Below, in pieces: positions 32,629-40,858 of a stretch of 64,000 bases of DNA (position 1 is the first letter of the stretch; each line of letters starts with the position of its first letter). A program made the translations under genes and the position numbers. The notes beneath the pieces are model-generated. The model worked only from the letters and a program-made list of their open reading frames with translations. It made no database searches and was not told the DNA's origin. Origin of the DNA: Dyadobacter fermentans (lineage in GTDB: Bacteria > Bacteroidota > Bacteroidia > Cytophagales > Spirosomataceae); assembly GCF_019924045.1 (NCBI RefSeq), contig NZ_JAHXBN010000018.1:486506-550505 (forward strand), in the 5' to 3' direction.

Positions 32629-34196
32629 ATTGATATATGATTGATGGAATCCAAACCAGCGGCCCCGTTTTCCAAAGCATCGAGTACACCAAAGATTTTG
32701 TCGCTCCAACCTGCGATCAGATAGACGTCATTCATCATTATTTGCAGCGGTGCTTGTTTGTAACCCTGTAAATCGAATAGGTAAAGTCGCGCGTTGGGAG
32801 CAAGCTCGCGTTTATAGCGTACCCACAATGTCCGGATATTTTCGGTTCCGGCATTATTCCAAAGCTGGCCATCGGTAAAAAGCATTACTTTATCCATCAC
32901 CACTTTGCGTTGCAGCAAGTCTTTGATCACCAGATATCCATTGGTAGCATATCCCACCTCTCCCTGCCGATTATAGAACGCCTGTACATTGGCCAGGATA
33001 TTATTCCGGCTCACACGAATTCGCTTCCAGGTATCCCCAAACATCCCAACCTCGACATGGGCACAACGATTTTGCAAGAGCATAGCCAATACAAGACCTA
33101 CATCGTACAGCATTATACTCGACTTCGCCGAAACGGGCATCTGCATGGATCCCGAAACATCGCAGGCGAGCAACACGCTCGTATCCTTCCCAAAGCCGCT
33201 AATCGCCTCAGCACTTTGGAGAATGGCCATTTCCAAGGCATGGACAAGCCGTCCGCGATTATCAGGTTCGCTTCCGAAGAGCTGCATGAGTTTATTTGAA
33301 ACCTTCCTTTCCGGCATTTTCATTTTCAAAAGCTCGCGGTACGCCGACAGGTACCGAAACGGGAACTGTTTCGCTTTGGCCACTTCCTTTTGCGATGACA
33401 ATATTTCGCAAACTTTTCCAATATGCACCGGGGAGATATTCACCTCCAGCAAGTTGCGGAGATTTCGCAACAGCGCCATGTAACCCAGCCTTCCGCTATC
33501 GATCAGTTCTTCCCATTTCGCCCGGAAGGCAGCGGTACGCTCTGTTTCGTTTGCAAAAATCACCTGGCCCAATGCCGACAACTCCGTTTCCCAGGTGTAT
33601 GGCGTATCTAACTGATTGGTTGCAATCTTGTTGAAAACCACTTGCTGTTCGGCATTCTTCGCTTTCGGGTGAACCAGAAACAATGCATCGCGCAATTTCA
33701 CGTCACTATTGTCACTGTTATATTTACCAAACTGGTACGCGTCAAAATTGTTGAAGGCCGATGCAAGTCCTTTTTGGAGTTGTTTTGACAGTCCATTCAG
33801 CTTCTTCGCACCTTTTCGCTCATTCAGCAGCTGGTAACACGCCAATAGCTCCGTAATTTCATCGGCACGGGCTATCACCTTTGCAGTCGTTTTTGCCACC
33901 AGATCGTCGCCCCTGTGTATGCGCGCGAGTTCCGTAAGCAATACGAGCGGCACTGAGCGCATATACATGAAATGCCGGGCGTAAACTGCCAGTTTTGCTA
34001 CAAACATTGGCTCCGCCTGCTCGACCAGCGACCGGATCCGGGCAAGCCGTTGATCATTCTTTTCATAGAATGAGTCGTTCAGTGACCAGGTTACGACAGC
34101 GGTATATAGTTCCGTTGCAGGGTCCAGCTTGTAAGCCCGCGCTCCTTCGTAGTTTCTGATCTCGTTGTTTTTTGCAACGGATGTATTGAATTTCAT
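32625..34196 (-). CDS. rsr: Ro60 orthologue (TROVE domain plus von Willebrand A domain)
   Basis: 523 residues, close to the usual length of Ro60 proteins. The TROVE HEAT-like ring spans about 10-340 (ELYTAVVTWSLNDSFYEK, MYMRSVPLVLLTELARIH, SAYRELLKMKMPERK), and a vWA domain with the MIDAS D346-V-S348-G-S350 follows, with the FTDGQLWNN segment later. Ro60 binds misfolded or damaged RNA through its ring and Y RNA on its outer face, and in bacteria tethers to exonuclease PNPase or works in RNA repair operons. The start ATG at 34196 has a strong Shine-Dalgarno. Three Y-RNA-like genes lie directly downstream. Confidence 0.95.
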   Translation of the reverse strand: MKFNTSVAKNNEIRNYEGARAYKLDPATELYTAVVTWSLNDSFYEKNDQRLARIRSLVEQAEPMFVAKLAVYARHFMYMRSVPLVLLTELARIHRGDDLVAKTTAKVIARADEITELLACYQLLNERKGAKKLNGLSKQLQKGLASAFNNFDAYQFGKYNSDNSDVKLRDALFLVHPKAKNAEQQVVFNKIATNQLDTPYTWETELSALGQVIFANETERTAAFRAKWEELIDSGRLGYMALLRNLRNLLEVNISPVHIGKVCEILSSQKEVAKAKQFPFRYLSAYRELLKMKMPERKVSNKLMQLFGSEPDNRGRLVHALEMAILQSAEAISGFGKDTSVLLACDVSGSMQMPVSAKSSIMLYDVGLVLAMLLQNRCAHVEVGMFGDTWKRIRVSRNNILANVQAFYNRQGEVGYATNGYLVIKDLLQRKVVMDKVMLFTDGQLWNNAGTENIRTLWVRYKRELAPNARLYLFDLQGYKQAPLQIMMNDVYLIAGWSDKIFGVLDALENGAAGLDSINHISI

Positions 34197-34200
34197 GATA

Positions 34201-34208
34201 AACCTCCT
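34201..34208 (-). promoter_or_regulatory. Strong Shine-Dalgarno for the Ro60 gene
   Basis: The minus strand reads AGGAGGTT four bases before ATG, preceded by a further GGA. Most genes of this window lack such a site, as is usual in Bacteroidota, so this one may support high or leaderless-independent translation. Confidence 0.6.
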
Positions 34209-34220
34209 TCCTTTTATTTT

Positions 34221-34935
34221 CTAATCTTCGGCTTTTTCCTTTGGATCTGCCATGCGGACAATTCTTGGCTGGAATTGCGCCAGCACGTCCACCAGCGCAG
34301 TTTGCGCGGCCATAACCGTATGAATGTCTTTGTAAACCATAGGCGCCTCATCCAATCCCGAACCAATTACCGTAACGCGATTGGCCTCCAGATTCCGGGC
34401 AACGCAAGGTGTTTCGCCTCGTTCGGCAGCCTTGTCTTTTCCATCGCAATTTTGGAATAGATATCTGCGATATTTCCTCCAAATCCCCTCGACCCCGAGT
34501 GCGACAACAAGGCCAGATAGGCATTCCATTCTTCCCGATCAAACAAGCTCGTATCGAGATGCCTCTCGGAAGTGGAACCCATGCCGAAATGCGTATGTTC
34601 GCCCAGCAACTTTTCGAGCTTGCCCTTCTCCGAATCAATCACCGTCGCAGGTATATCGAAAATACTCAGGCACATTCGGCAAGCGATGTCGACGCCAACT
34701 GCATATGGTATAATGGTGTTGGCAGTGGTTGCCAGCACCCCGCCAATAGGCAGGCCGTATCCCTGGTGGGCGTCGGATCGGCGATCAGGGCTTCGAGGTT
34801 GGTCAAGATGCTTGCCTTGTCCATCACTTGATGTTTCAAAAGGCCGTTGGCTACGCGGCTGAATGCCACCAGCAGATCCAGGTCGTCGATTCCGAGTGCC
34901 CCTATTTCGCCATTGCTGATCTTTTCTTTTTCCAT
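34221..34935 (-). pseudogene. rtcB: RNA ligase RtcB, broken by frameshift and internal deletion
   Basis: Three pieces in different frames align in order with RtcB: an N-terminal part from ATG 34935 (about 55 residues, up to LEALIADPT), a middle part (HQGYGLPIGGVLATTANTI ... PYAVGVDIACRM ... LLSHSGSRGFGGNIAD, about 34765-34410) and a C-terminal part (ARNLEANRVTVIGSGLDEA ... to KEKAED, 34415-34221). A frameshift lies near 34765. At about 34405 the sequence jumps from NEAKHLA to ARNLEAN, losing roughly half the protein, including the region with the guanylated His. It cannot ligate RNA. Intact RtcB joins 2',3'-cyclic phosphate and 5'-OH RNA ends and often shares an operon with Ro60. It ends 24 bases before the Ro60 start. 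Confidence 0.88.
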
Positions 34936-35034
34936 GACTGTGTTTCTGTTTGACAGTTACAAAGCAACAGGCCTACTACGCAGTCTTTTTGCGCAGTCAA
35001 TTTTATTTTGATATTTTTTCAGAAAAATTTCAAT

Positions 35035-36066
35035 ATGCCTGTTAACCGCAATGCGCTGATCCGCTACCGGACCATTGACCAATGCTTACAGAACCGGCTC
35101 CGCAGATGGACACTGGATGATCTGATCGAAGCTTGTTCGGAAGCCCTGTATGAATATGAAGGAATTGGAAAAGGCGTCAGCAGGCGGTCGGTGCAAGCCG
35201 ACATTGAAATGATGCGAAGCGATAAGTTGGGCTACGAGGCGCCCATTGTCGTGATCGACAGGAAGTATTATACCTACGAAGACAAGAATTACAGCATTAC
35301 CAACATCCCGCTCACCCGGCAGGACATGAAGGTGCTGAGCGAGGTGTCGGGACTATTGCAGCAATTCAAAGGGTTCAGTCATTTTGCCGACCTGAACGAA
35401 ATGGTCAGTCGCCTGGAAGATAAGATTCACGCGCGCCGCACGCATAGTATGCCCGTGGTCGATTTTGAAAAGAACGACCACCTGAAAGGATTGGAACATA
35501 TTGAGGTGATCAGGCGCGCAATCATTTCCCAAACGACATTATGTATCACCTATCAATCCTTCAAGGCGAGGCAGGCGAACACATTTTGTTTCAGCCCCTA
35601 CTTATTGAAAGAATACCGGAACCGATGGTTTGTGTTAGGCCAATCTCACCAGCGCCATTCCCCCCTGCTCACGCTGGCGCTCGACCGCATTCAATTGCTA
35701 TGTGAAGAGCCGTCGGAATCCTATCAGGAGAATAACCGTTTGGACCTCAGTACTTATTATGATGATGTGATCGGGGTTACCAAAACAGCCGGGCAGCGAA
35801 ACACCGAAGTTATCTTTCGCATTGAACACGCCCACGCTCCCTATGTGATCACCAAGCCGATCCACTCCTCGCAGAAGTTGCTCGGCAGTGATGCGGAGGG
35901 CAAAATTTTCAGCATCCGCGTAGTCCTCAACTTCGAACTCGAACGCGAACTGCTGGGCTTTGGAGCAAAAATCACCGTATTTGGGCCCCGAATTCTTAAG
36001 AAGCAGATTCTCGAACAACTCACCAGAGCGGCCGGGCAATATAATTCACCAGAAAAGCCGCTTTGA
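35035..36066 (+). CDS. WYL-domain transcriptional regulator
   Basis: 343 residues from ATG 35035 (MPVNRNALIRYRTID); the TTG at 35008 adds nine residues not typical of the family. A winged helix-turn-helix (about 10-70, with SRRSVQADIEMMR) precedes a WYL domain (about 150-240, NRWFVLGQSHQRHSPLLTL) and a C-terminal WCX-like extension. WYL proteins bind nucleic acid or nucleotide ligands. It is divergent from rtcB/ro60, with 99 bases between the starts, the position held by RtcR in the enterobacterial rtc operon, so it probably regulates the RNA locus. Confidence 0.85.
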   Translation: MPVNRNALIRYRTIDQCLQNRLRRWTLDDLIEACSEALYEYEGIGKGVSRRSVQADIEMMRSDKLGYEAPIVVIDRKYYTYEDKNYSITNIPLTRQDMKVLSEVSGLLQQFKGFSHFADLNEMVSRLEDKIHARRTHSMPVVDFEKNDHLKGLEHIEVIRRAIISQTTLCITYQSFKARQANTFCFSPYLLKEYRNRWFVLGQSHQRHSPLLTLALDRIQLLCEEPSESYQENNRLDLSTYYDDVIGVTKTAGQRNTEVIFRIEHAHAPYVITKPIHSSQKLLGSDAEGKIFSIRVVLNFELERELLGFGAKITVFGPRILKKQILEQLTRAAGQYNSPEKPL

Positions 36067-36070
36067 TACC

Positions 36071-38311
36071 TCAGAAAATATTCCTGATCTCGTCAATAAG
36101 CCCGACGTATTGTTTCTTGATGTTCCGTTGCCGGTAAGCGTCCGCGCCGCTCCAACTCTTGTCCCAGTTGGCGCTACTGAACGACCATGCATTGAGCCGG
36201 CTGAGCTGGTCGCTAAGTGACTTCAGGCTTTCGTTCAAGCTGTTGATGGCCCCGACGTTAGTGCTGAATGACATGCCTTTCCAGGCCACATTTTCGGCAG
36301 CAGAGAATGGAATCGGGTATAGTTTGATGCCATGGGCATTACTACTCAATAGCTTGTTTTCCTTGTCATATTCAAATTCCAGGTACCTCGCCCGTCCGGG
36401 TTTCGAGAAGACAACCTCTTTGTCATAAATGGAGCTCAACCCGCCTTGCTGGGGACCAAAGGCCCAGATATCGCCGTCGGGAGTGAGTAATGGCAGTACT
36501 TTATAGAAAGGACTAAATGCGGTGTAGTTTCGCCCCTCAAAACTGCATGTGCTGAGGGTATAAGCCTGCCGGGAGTCAGCATCAGAGCCGGCTATGGGCG
36601 GGCCAATGCTCTTGCCGTCTTTGATCAACCCCAGGCCCAACTCGCAGTTCCTGAGGAAAGACACTTTATTCCACAGGGCATAAATAGCACGGTCGGCTTC
36701 TCCCAGGCTGTGATAAATCTCTTGTGCCTTGGCGAAGTTCACCCCGTCGGCTTGCATTTTTCCTGCGGCATTGGCAAATGCACCTGCAATACTCAGCGTA
36801 GTGACGCCGGGTTTTGATGGGTCCTTTCTCTTGATTTCGGTGATGCCCGACGAATTGGCAATGTAATAGAGCCTGCTGAGGGCTTGGTAGTCCTGCAACA
36901 TCACCCGCAACTGCACTGCCTCCTCCCCTTCGATATCGTCGATGCTATTATAGTAGCCCTGTGCCATCCACGGAAAAAGGTCGGGCCAGTTACTGATCCA
37001 AACGCCCAGCGGGACGTATCCCTTCGTGCTCACCTCTTTTCCGGCTTTGGCATTTTCGTTCAAGGCGAATGCTTCGTTCGTCAAGAAACCGGTGTCGGAG
37101 TTTGTCGCCAGGCTCCCGAACTCTTCATCAGGTTGTTGCTCTTTAGGCTTTTTCTTCCTGGGTGGAATGAGGGTATCGATGTCACTTTCTTCCACTTTTT
37201 CCGCAAATTCGTCAAGCTTTTTCTTGTCTGCCGGCTGGTCGGCTTGCCGCAGGAACTCGTCCAGGGTAAGGTTCGGGTTCTCTTTTCTGGCTTTATCATA
37301 AGCCGAAGCTTTTGCCAAGGCATTCAACCCGTCCAGGTCTTTGATTTCACCTACTTTGCTGGCGATGTCATTTCCGGGTTTGGGTTTTACAAACTCAGGA
37401 ATGGAAGGTGCGCCCTGGGTAATTTTCATGTCCGGTGCTTTGTCCATCACCTTCACGTCGGCCAGTTCACCGAATGATTTGTTCGCTACCTGATCGAACC
37501 ACTTGTCGATCTGCGGACCAATAACCGAACCACTGCTATCGTGTGTACAATGCACGGAAATCTTCGCGTCACCGCTCGACTGCCCCCCATCATAAGTCGC
37601 CTTCACCGCCACAGAGGCGAAGGTATTGGCATACGAGAAATCAGCCTGGCCGCCATATTTCCATGATTTCGATTCGCTTTCGGCGGTCATGACCATCTTC
37701 ACCCACCCGAATGCCCCCCAGGTAACACCGACAACCAGACCATCGCCGAATTCGCGTGTAAACTTCTCCGATTTGGCGATCCAGTCCGTGACGAGTTTTT
37801 TCAAGGCCTCATTTTGGGGATCATCGCTCCGGAAGACGCTCAACGGGTCCCGACCCGATTTGGAAGCCGCTTTCATTACTTCGTTGTAGGCATCCAACAC
37901 TGCAATTATACTTTGCCGGCATGCCAGGTTCAGCCCTGCAATGAAACTACTCGCGGTAAGCTCTTCGAAATTGATATATTCCACTCCTCCCACCGCCATG
38001 GCGTTGTAGTTGACCGTCACCGATTTACTGCTCACAGCCGAAGATGCCCCTACATAAGCCGACAATGAGGATTTGAGCAAGCTTACCCCCGAAACACCAT
38101 AGGCGCCAGACATGCCAAACGAGCCCTGGTTCATCTGGTCGGAATAGACATAGCTGCTTTCTCCGGACATGGATTTTTGAGTTTCCTCCTGGGAAATCAT
38201 CAGACTGATAGGGGCCGCCACTACGCTGGTGTTGAATTTTCCGGTAGCGGCATAGATCGTCGCCCCGATACTTACCCCGTACAGGGGATTAAGTCTTTCG
38301 GAATTACTCAT
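36071..38311 (-). CDS. Large MACPF-like protein, putative pore-forming partner of the aegerolysin
   Basis: 746 residues, no signal peptide. The N-terminal 280 residues have the outline of a MACPF/CDC domain: a glycine-rich start (LYGVSIGATIYAATGKF), small-residue strands (GMSGAYGVSGVSLLKSSLSAY), a helix LKKLVTDWIAKSEKFTREFGDG and, at 188-200, FGDGLVVGVTWGAFG, which occupies the place of the family's Y/F-G-T-H signature but lacks its His. Residues about 290-430 are charged and low in complexity (PPRKKKPKEQQPDEE), and 430-746 form an unrecognised domain. The call rests mostly on the operon, since aegerolysins work with MACPF proteins. Third gene of the operon, 23 bases after the phospholipase. 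Confidence 0.5.
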   Translation of the reverse strand: MSNSERLNPLYGVSIGATIYAATGKFNTSVVAAPISLMISQEETQKSMSGESSYVYSDQMNQGSFGMSGAYGVSGVSLLKSSLSAYVGASSAVSSKSVTVNYNAMAVGGVEYINFEELTASSFIAGLNLACRQSIIAVLDAYNEVMKAASKSGRDPLSVFRSDDPQNEALKKLVTDWIAKSEKFTREFGDGLVVGVTWGAFGWVKMVMTAESESKSWKYGGQADFSYANTFASVAVKATYDGGQSSGDAKISVHCTHDSSGSVIGPQIDKWFDQVANKSFGELADVKVMDKAPDMKITQGAPSIPEFVKPKPGNDIASKVGEIKDLDGLNALAKASAYDKARKENPNLTLDEFLRQADQPADKKKLDEFAEKVEESDIDTLIPPRKKKPKEQQPDEEFGSLATNSDTGFLTNEAFALNENAKAGKEVSTKGYVPLGVWISNWPDLFPWMAQGYYNSIDDIEGEEAVQLRVMLQDYQALSRLYYIANSSGITEIKRKDPSKPGVTTLSIAGAFANAAGKMQADGVNFAKAQEIYHSLGEADRAIYALWNKVSFLRNCELGLGLIKDGKSIGPPIAGSDADSRQAYTLSTCSFEGRNYTAFSPFYKVLPLLTPDGDIWAFGPQQGGLSSIYDKEVVFSKPGRARYLEFEYDKENKLLSSNAHGIKLYPIPFSAAENVAWKGMSFSTNVGAINSLNESLKSLSDQLSRLNAWSFSSANWDKSWSGADAYRQRNIKKQYVGLIDEIRNIF

Positions 38312-38334
38312 AATGTATTGTTGAAATACATGAC

Positions 38335-39294
38335 TTAAAAATTACACTGAATGATGCTGCGGGCCAGGGGAGCATCGAGGTAGTCTATGTACACAATGTT
38401 GGGCAGGGGTTTGTCCACCCGAGCCCGGCGCTCTGCAAGCACTTTTTCCAATGCCGGATTGGCTTTTTCCGCCAGTTCTTCGACCGAACTTGTCAAGAAA
38501 GTGCCGGCGTCGGGAGTGAGTGTCCAGGATAACAAAAACAAATAATCCTTCCCCATCCCGCCATACTGATCCAGTTTTGCCAGTTGGTCATGGCTCATTT
38601 TTTCCAGCGAGGTCGTTTTGGAATACGAATCAAACACCGTGATATTAGGCCCGGCGTAGGCGTCCCCGTCGTGATACCGGAACCGCCCCGAGCGGGCGCT
38701 GATGTGTTCGGGATAGTCAAAAACCAGGATAAACTTTCCCCGGCAATCGGCCAGTGTAACCTCCGCCAGGTTGATGTCGTACCGCGAATGCACGAACACA
38801 TACGGCCTGAACCGGATGTCGGCCAGAAACTGATCGATCCGGTCTTTGATCTCCCTCTCATTGTGCCGGTTGATGCGGATATGGGAGAATTTGAGGATAA
38901 AGGTTTCCGAAGGATGCGATCGGATAAACTCAATCGACTGGTCCAGAACAACAGACAGCGGTTGTCCGTTACAACCCGAATCGCCCGTTCTGTGGTAGGT
39001 AACGAGTTCGCGGTGATCATAATCCACACGGATATCGAAATACCGCGAACCCGCTTCCAATTGCCCCAGGATGTTCAACTTCTGGGTCTTGGAGATCCCC
39101 GGGTTAAGGTCGCCCCCAGCGCCCGGGTGGTCTGTCTGGGACATGCCCGCGTCGTGACTGCCCGGCATAACGATGCTGTTCAGTTTCGTGTTACCGTCCA
39201 GCAAGCCCATCCAGGCCGCGGTATCCGTCGCAACCGCTTTTAAATCTCCATTGATATTTTCCGGGTATTGCGTTGCCATATCCCCCGATGTCAT
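38335..39294 (-). CDS. PI-PLC X-domain phosphodiesterase/phospholipase C
   Basis: 319 residues, no signal peptide. The PI-PLC TIM-barrel is recognised from VMPGSHDAGM (catalytic His47), GSRYFDIRV (Asp87, Arg89), TYHRTGDSG (His101), FILKFSHI and FLLSWTLTPD. Bacterial members cleave phosphatidylinositol or GPI anchors, or act on other phospholipids. The start overlaps the aegerolysin stop as ATGA, so translation is coupled. Lack of a signal peptide means either a special export route or cytoplasmic storage for release. Confidence 0.88.
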   Translation of the reverse strand: MTSGDMATQYPENINGDLKAVATDTAAWMGLLDGNTKLNSIVMPGSHDAGMSQTDHPGAGGDLNPGISKTQKLNILGQLEAGSRYFDIRVDYDHRELVTYHRTGDSGCNGQPLSVVLDQSIEFIRSHPSETFILKFSHIRINRHNEREIKDRIDQFLADIRFRPYVFVHSRYDINLAEVTLADCRGKFILVFDYPEHISARSGRFRYHDGDAYAGPNITVFDSYSKTTSLEKMSHDQLAKLDQYGGMGKDYLFLLSWTLTPDAGTFLTSSVEELAEKANPALEKVLAERRARVDKPLPNIVYIDYLDAPLARSIIQCNF

Positions 39295-39644
39295 ACCAGA
39301 AACAACTCAAAAGTAATGTCCTGGTCGTGCCCCTTGAAACTGCCTTTAATATCGTAACCCATTGCATCGGCAGGGTTGGGCGTTACACGGTAGGAACTCG
39401 TTGCGCTGCCCATAGGATGGTTGTAATAAAATTCAACCGTAGTCTTCCCGCCGTCGGTTTCATAGATGACTGTTCCCTCCGGACCGACCAGCTCGCCCGA
39501 TTTGTTGCTGCAAGTCCAGCTACCCGACGCTTGAATCGTGGTCGGGGGATCGGTGGTAAATTTGCCGTGCTTGCGATCTTTGCTTTTGAAGGTCAATACC
39601 TTGTTGGTATTGTTGTTGACTGTCATCTTCACTTTTCTGGTCAT
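39291..39644 (-). CDS. Aegerolysin-family lipid-binding protein
   Basis: 117 residues, no signal peptide. The small beta-sandwich family is recognised from the N-terminal strand KMTVNNNTNKVLTF, HGKFTTDPPTTIQA, GPEGTVIYE and VEFYYNHPMGSATSSYRV; the last matches the FYWDCPWGSKTN-type segment of ostreolysins. Aegerolysins bind sphingomyelin/cholesterol or ceramide phosphoethanolamine and recruit a MACPF protein to make pores. It is the first gene of a three-gene operon with a PI-PLC and a MACPF-like protein. Confidence 0.75.
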   Translation of the reverse strand: MTRKVKMTVNNNTNKVLTFKSKDRKHGKFTTDPPTTIQASGSWTCSNKSGELVGPEGTVIYETDGGKTTVEFYYNHPMGSATSSYRVTPNPADAMGYDIKGSFKGHDQDITFELFLV

Positions 39645-39989
39645 GGGTAAGGTAATGGTTTAGGTAAAACAATGAATAGGATAAGCGCCTCATGTAATCG
39701 CGCATTGCAATAGAAATAATATTACATTCAAATCATAAATTAGTTACATGAATCTTTACGAATTATTATTAACCGGCTGACGGCGTCGACGGATCGCTGG
39801 ATTTCAAGGCAGTCAGTATCCCTCATCCCGGGAAGTCCGTTTCAATAAGGTTTGATTGCTTCCAACTTTTACCCAAAACGATCCTAGCATAAACTGTCAT
39901 GCCGACAATTGTCGCATAAAAAAGGATTCGCACAATGTGCACAAAACGCCGTTACGGATCAGTAGGAAAGCGGACTATCCCGCTTTACG
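39645..39989. other. Intergenic region between divergent aegerolysin operon and FkbM gene
   Basis: 345 bases, AT-rich near 39700-39760. It must contain promoters for both directions. I see a stretch of the Bacteroidota -7 type (TAATATTATTTC on the minus strand near 39730), but no clear paired -33 element, no hairpin terminator and no RNA gene. Confidence 0.4.
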
Positions 39990-40781
39990 ATGCATACTCC
40001 TCTATCTAACAAAATGTTCCGTTATCTCGAAAAACTGGCTTCATACCATTCTGAACTTGGCGTCGTAAAAGGCACTTCCTTTTTTATTGGCCGTATTTTG
40101 AAGAGCAATCGGCGAATAAACCATCCCAAAGTAAAATATCCTATTCATTTAAGACCGAAAACAACGGACGAGAAGGTATTTGTGCAGGTTTTTATTAAAA
40201 ATGAATACAATGTACCGCTGGGTTTTGTACCAGAAACAATTATTGACGGTGGTGCCAATATCGGCCTGGCCAGTATTTACTTCACGACTAAATTCCCGAA
40301 AGCACAAATCATAGCCATCGAGCCGGATCCTGAAAATGCGGCTGCGGTGATCGGCAATACGAAGCATTACAGCAATATTCATGTGAAACAGGCGGCCATA
40401 TGGCCCCGCCAAACGGTTGCGAAAATTTCAGATAAATTCGGTGTTGGAAAATGGGGAATTGTTGTCGAAGAATTGGACGATGCTGAGGCAGAAGATGCAG
40501 GCGAACCCAATACTTGTACCATCGATTCCGTAATGAAAGAGTTTGGTTGGAAGCAAATAGATTTGCTCAAACTGGATATTGAAACCGCCGAAAAACAACT
40601 TTTCTCGGAGAACTATATGAGCTGGCTCCCCAAAGTCAAAGTGATTGTGATCGAGCTGCACGACTGGATGGTACCGGGTTGCTCAAAACCATTTTTCACG
40701 GCAATCAATGAGGCATTTACCCGCTATCGATTCGCACAGGCCGGCGAGAATATCATTATTTATAATCTGGACCTTTTTTAA
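39990..40781 (+). CDS. FkbM-family SAM-dependent methyltransferase
   Basis: 263 residues. SAM-binding motif I is IIDGGANIGLASIYF (about 85-99), motif II AIEPDPENAA, and a later LLKLDIETAEKQLF fits the FkbM pattern. The family O-methylates sugars or other small molecules, often in polysaccharide pathways. A second ATG at 40014 (MFRYLEKLASYH) could be the true start. It is followed by a bidirectional hairpin, then a convergent glycosyltransferase-like gene, so a cell-surface glycan role is plausible. Confidence 0.85.
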   Translation: MHTPLSNKMFRYLEKLASYHSELGVVKGTSFFIGRILKSNRRINHPKVKYPIHLRPKTTDEKVFVQVFIKNEYNVPLGFVPETIIDGGANIGLASIYFTTKFPKAQIIAIEPDPENAAAVIGNTKHYSNIHVKQAAIWPRQTVAKISDKFGVGKWGIVVEELDDAEAEDAGEPNTCTIDSVMKEFGWKQIDLLKLDIETAEKQLFSENYMSWLPKVKVIVIELHDWMVPGCSKPFFTAINEAFTRYRFAQAGENIIIYNLDLF

Positions 40782-40793
40782 GCATTTACATTT

Positions 40794-40822
40794 GGGAAAC
40801 CCGGAATTTCTCCGGGTTTCCC
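40794..40822. terminator. Bidirectional hairpin between convergent genes
   Basis: GGGAAACCCGGA (40794-40805) pairs perfectly with TCCGGGTTTCCC (40811-40822) around a five-base loop, between the ends of the FkbM and the DUF6625 genes. The T tracts are weak on both sides, but the 12-bp GC-rich stem and position favour a two-way terminator. Confidence 0.7.
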
Positions 40823-40858
40823 ATTACAATGTGTAGCGTGCGGGCCAGGCCGCAATAC

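Noticed and set aside
32221..32640. 139-codon + strand protein
   Set aside because: It is the antisense of the three structured RNAs, with no coding features.
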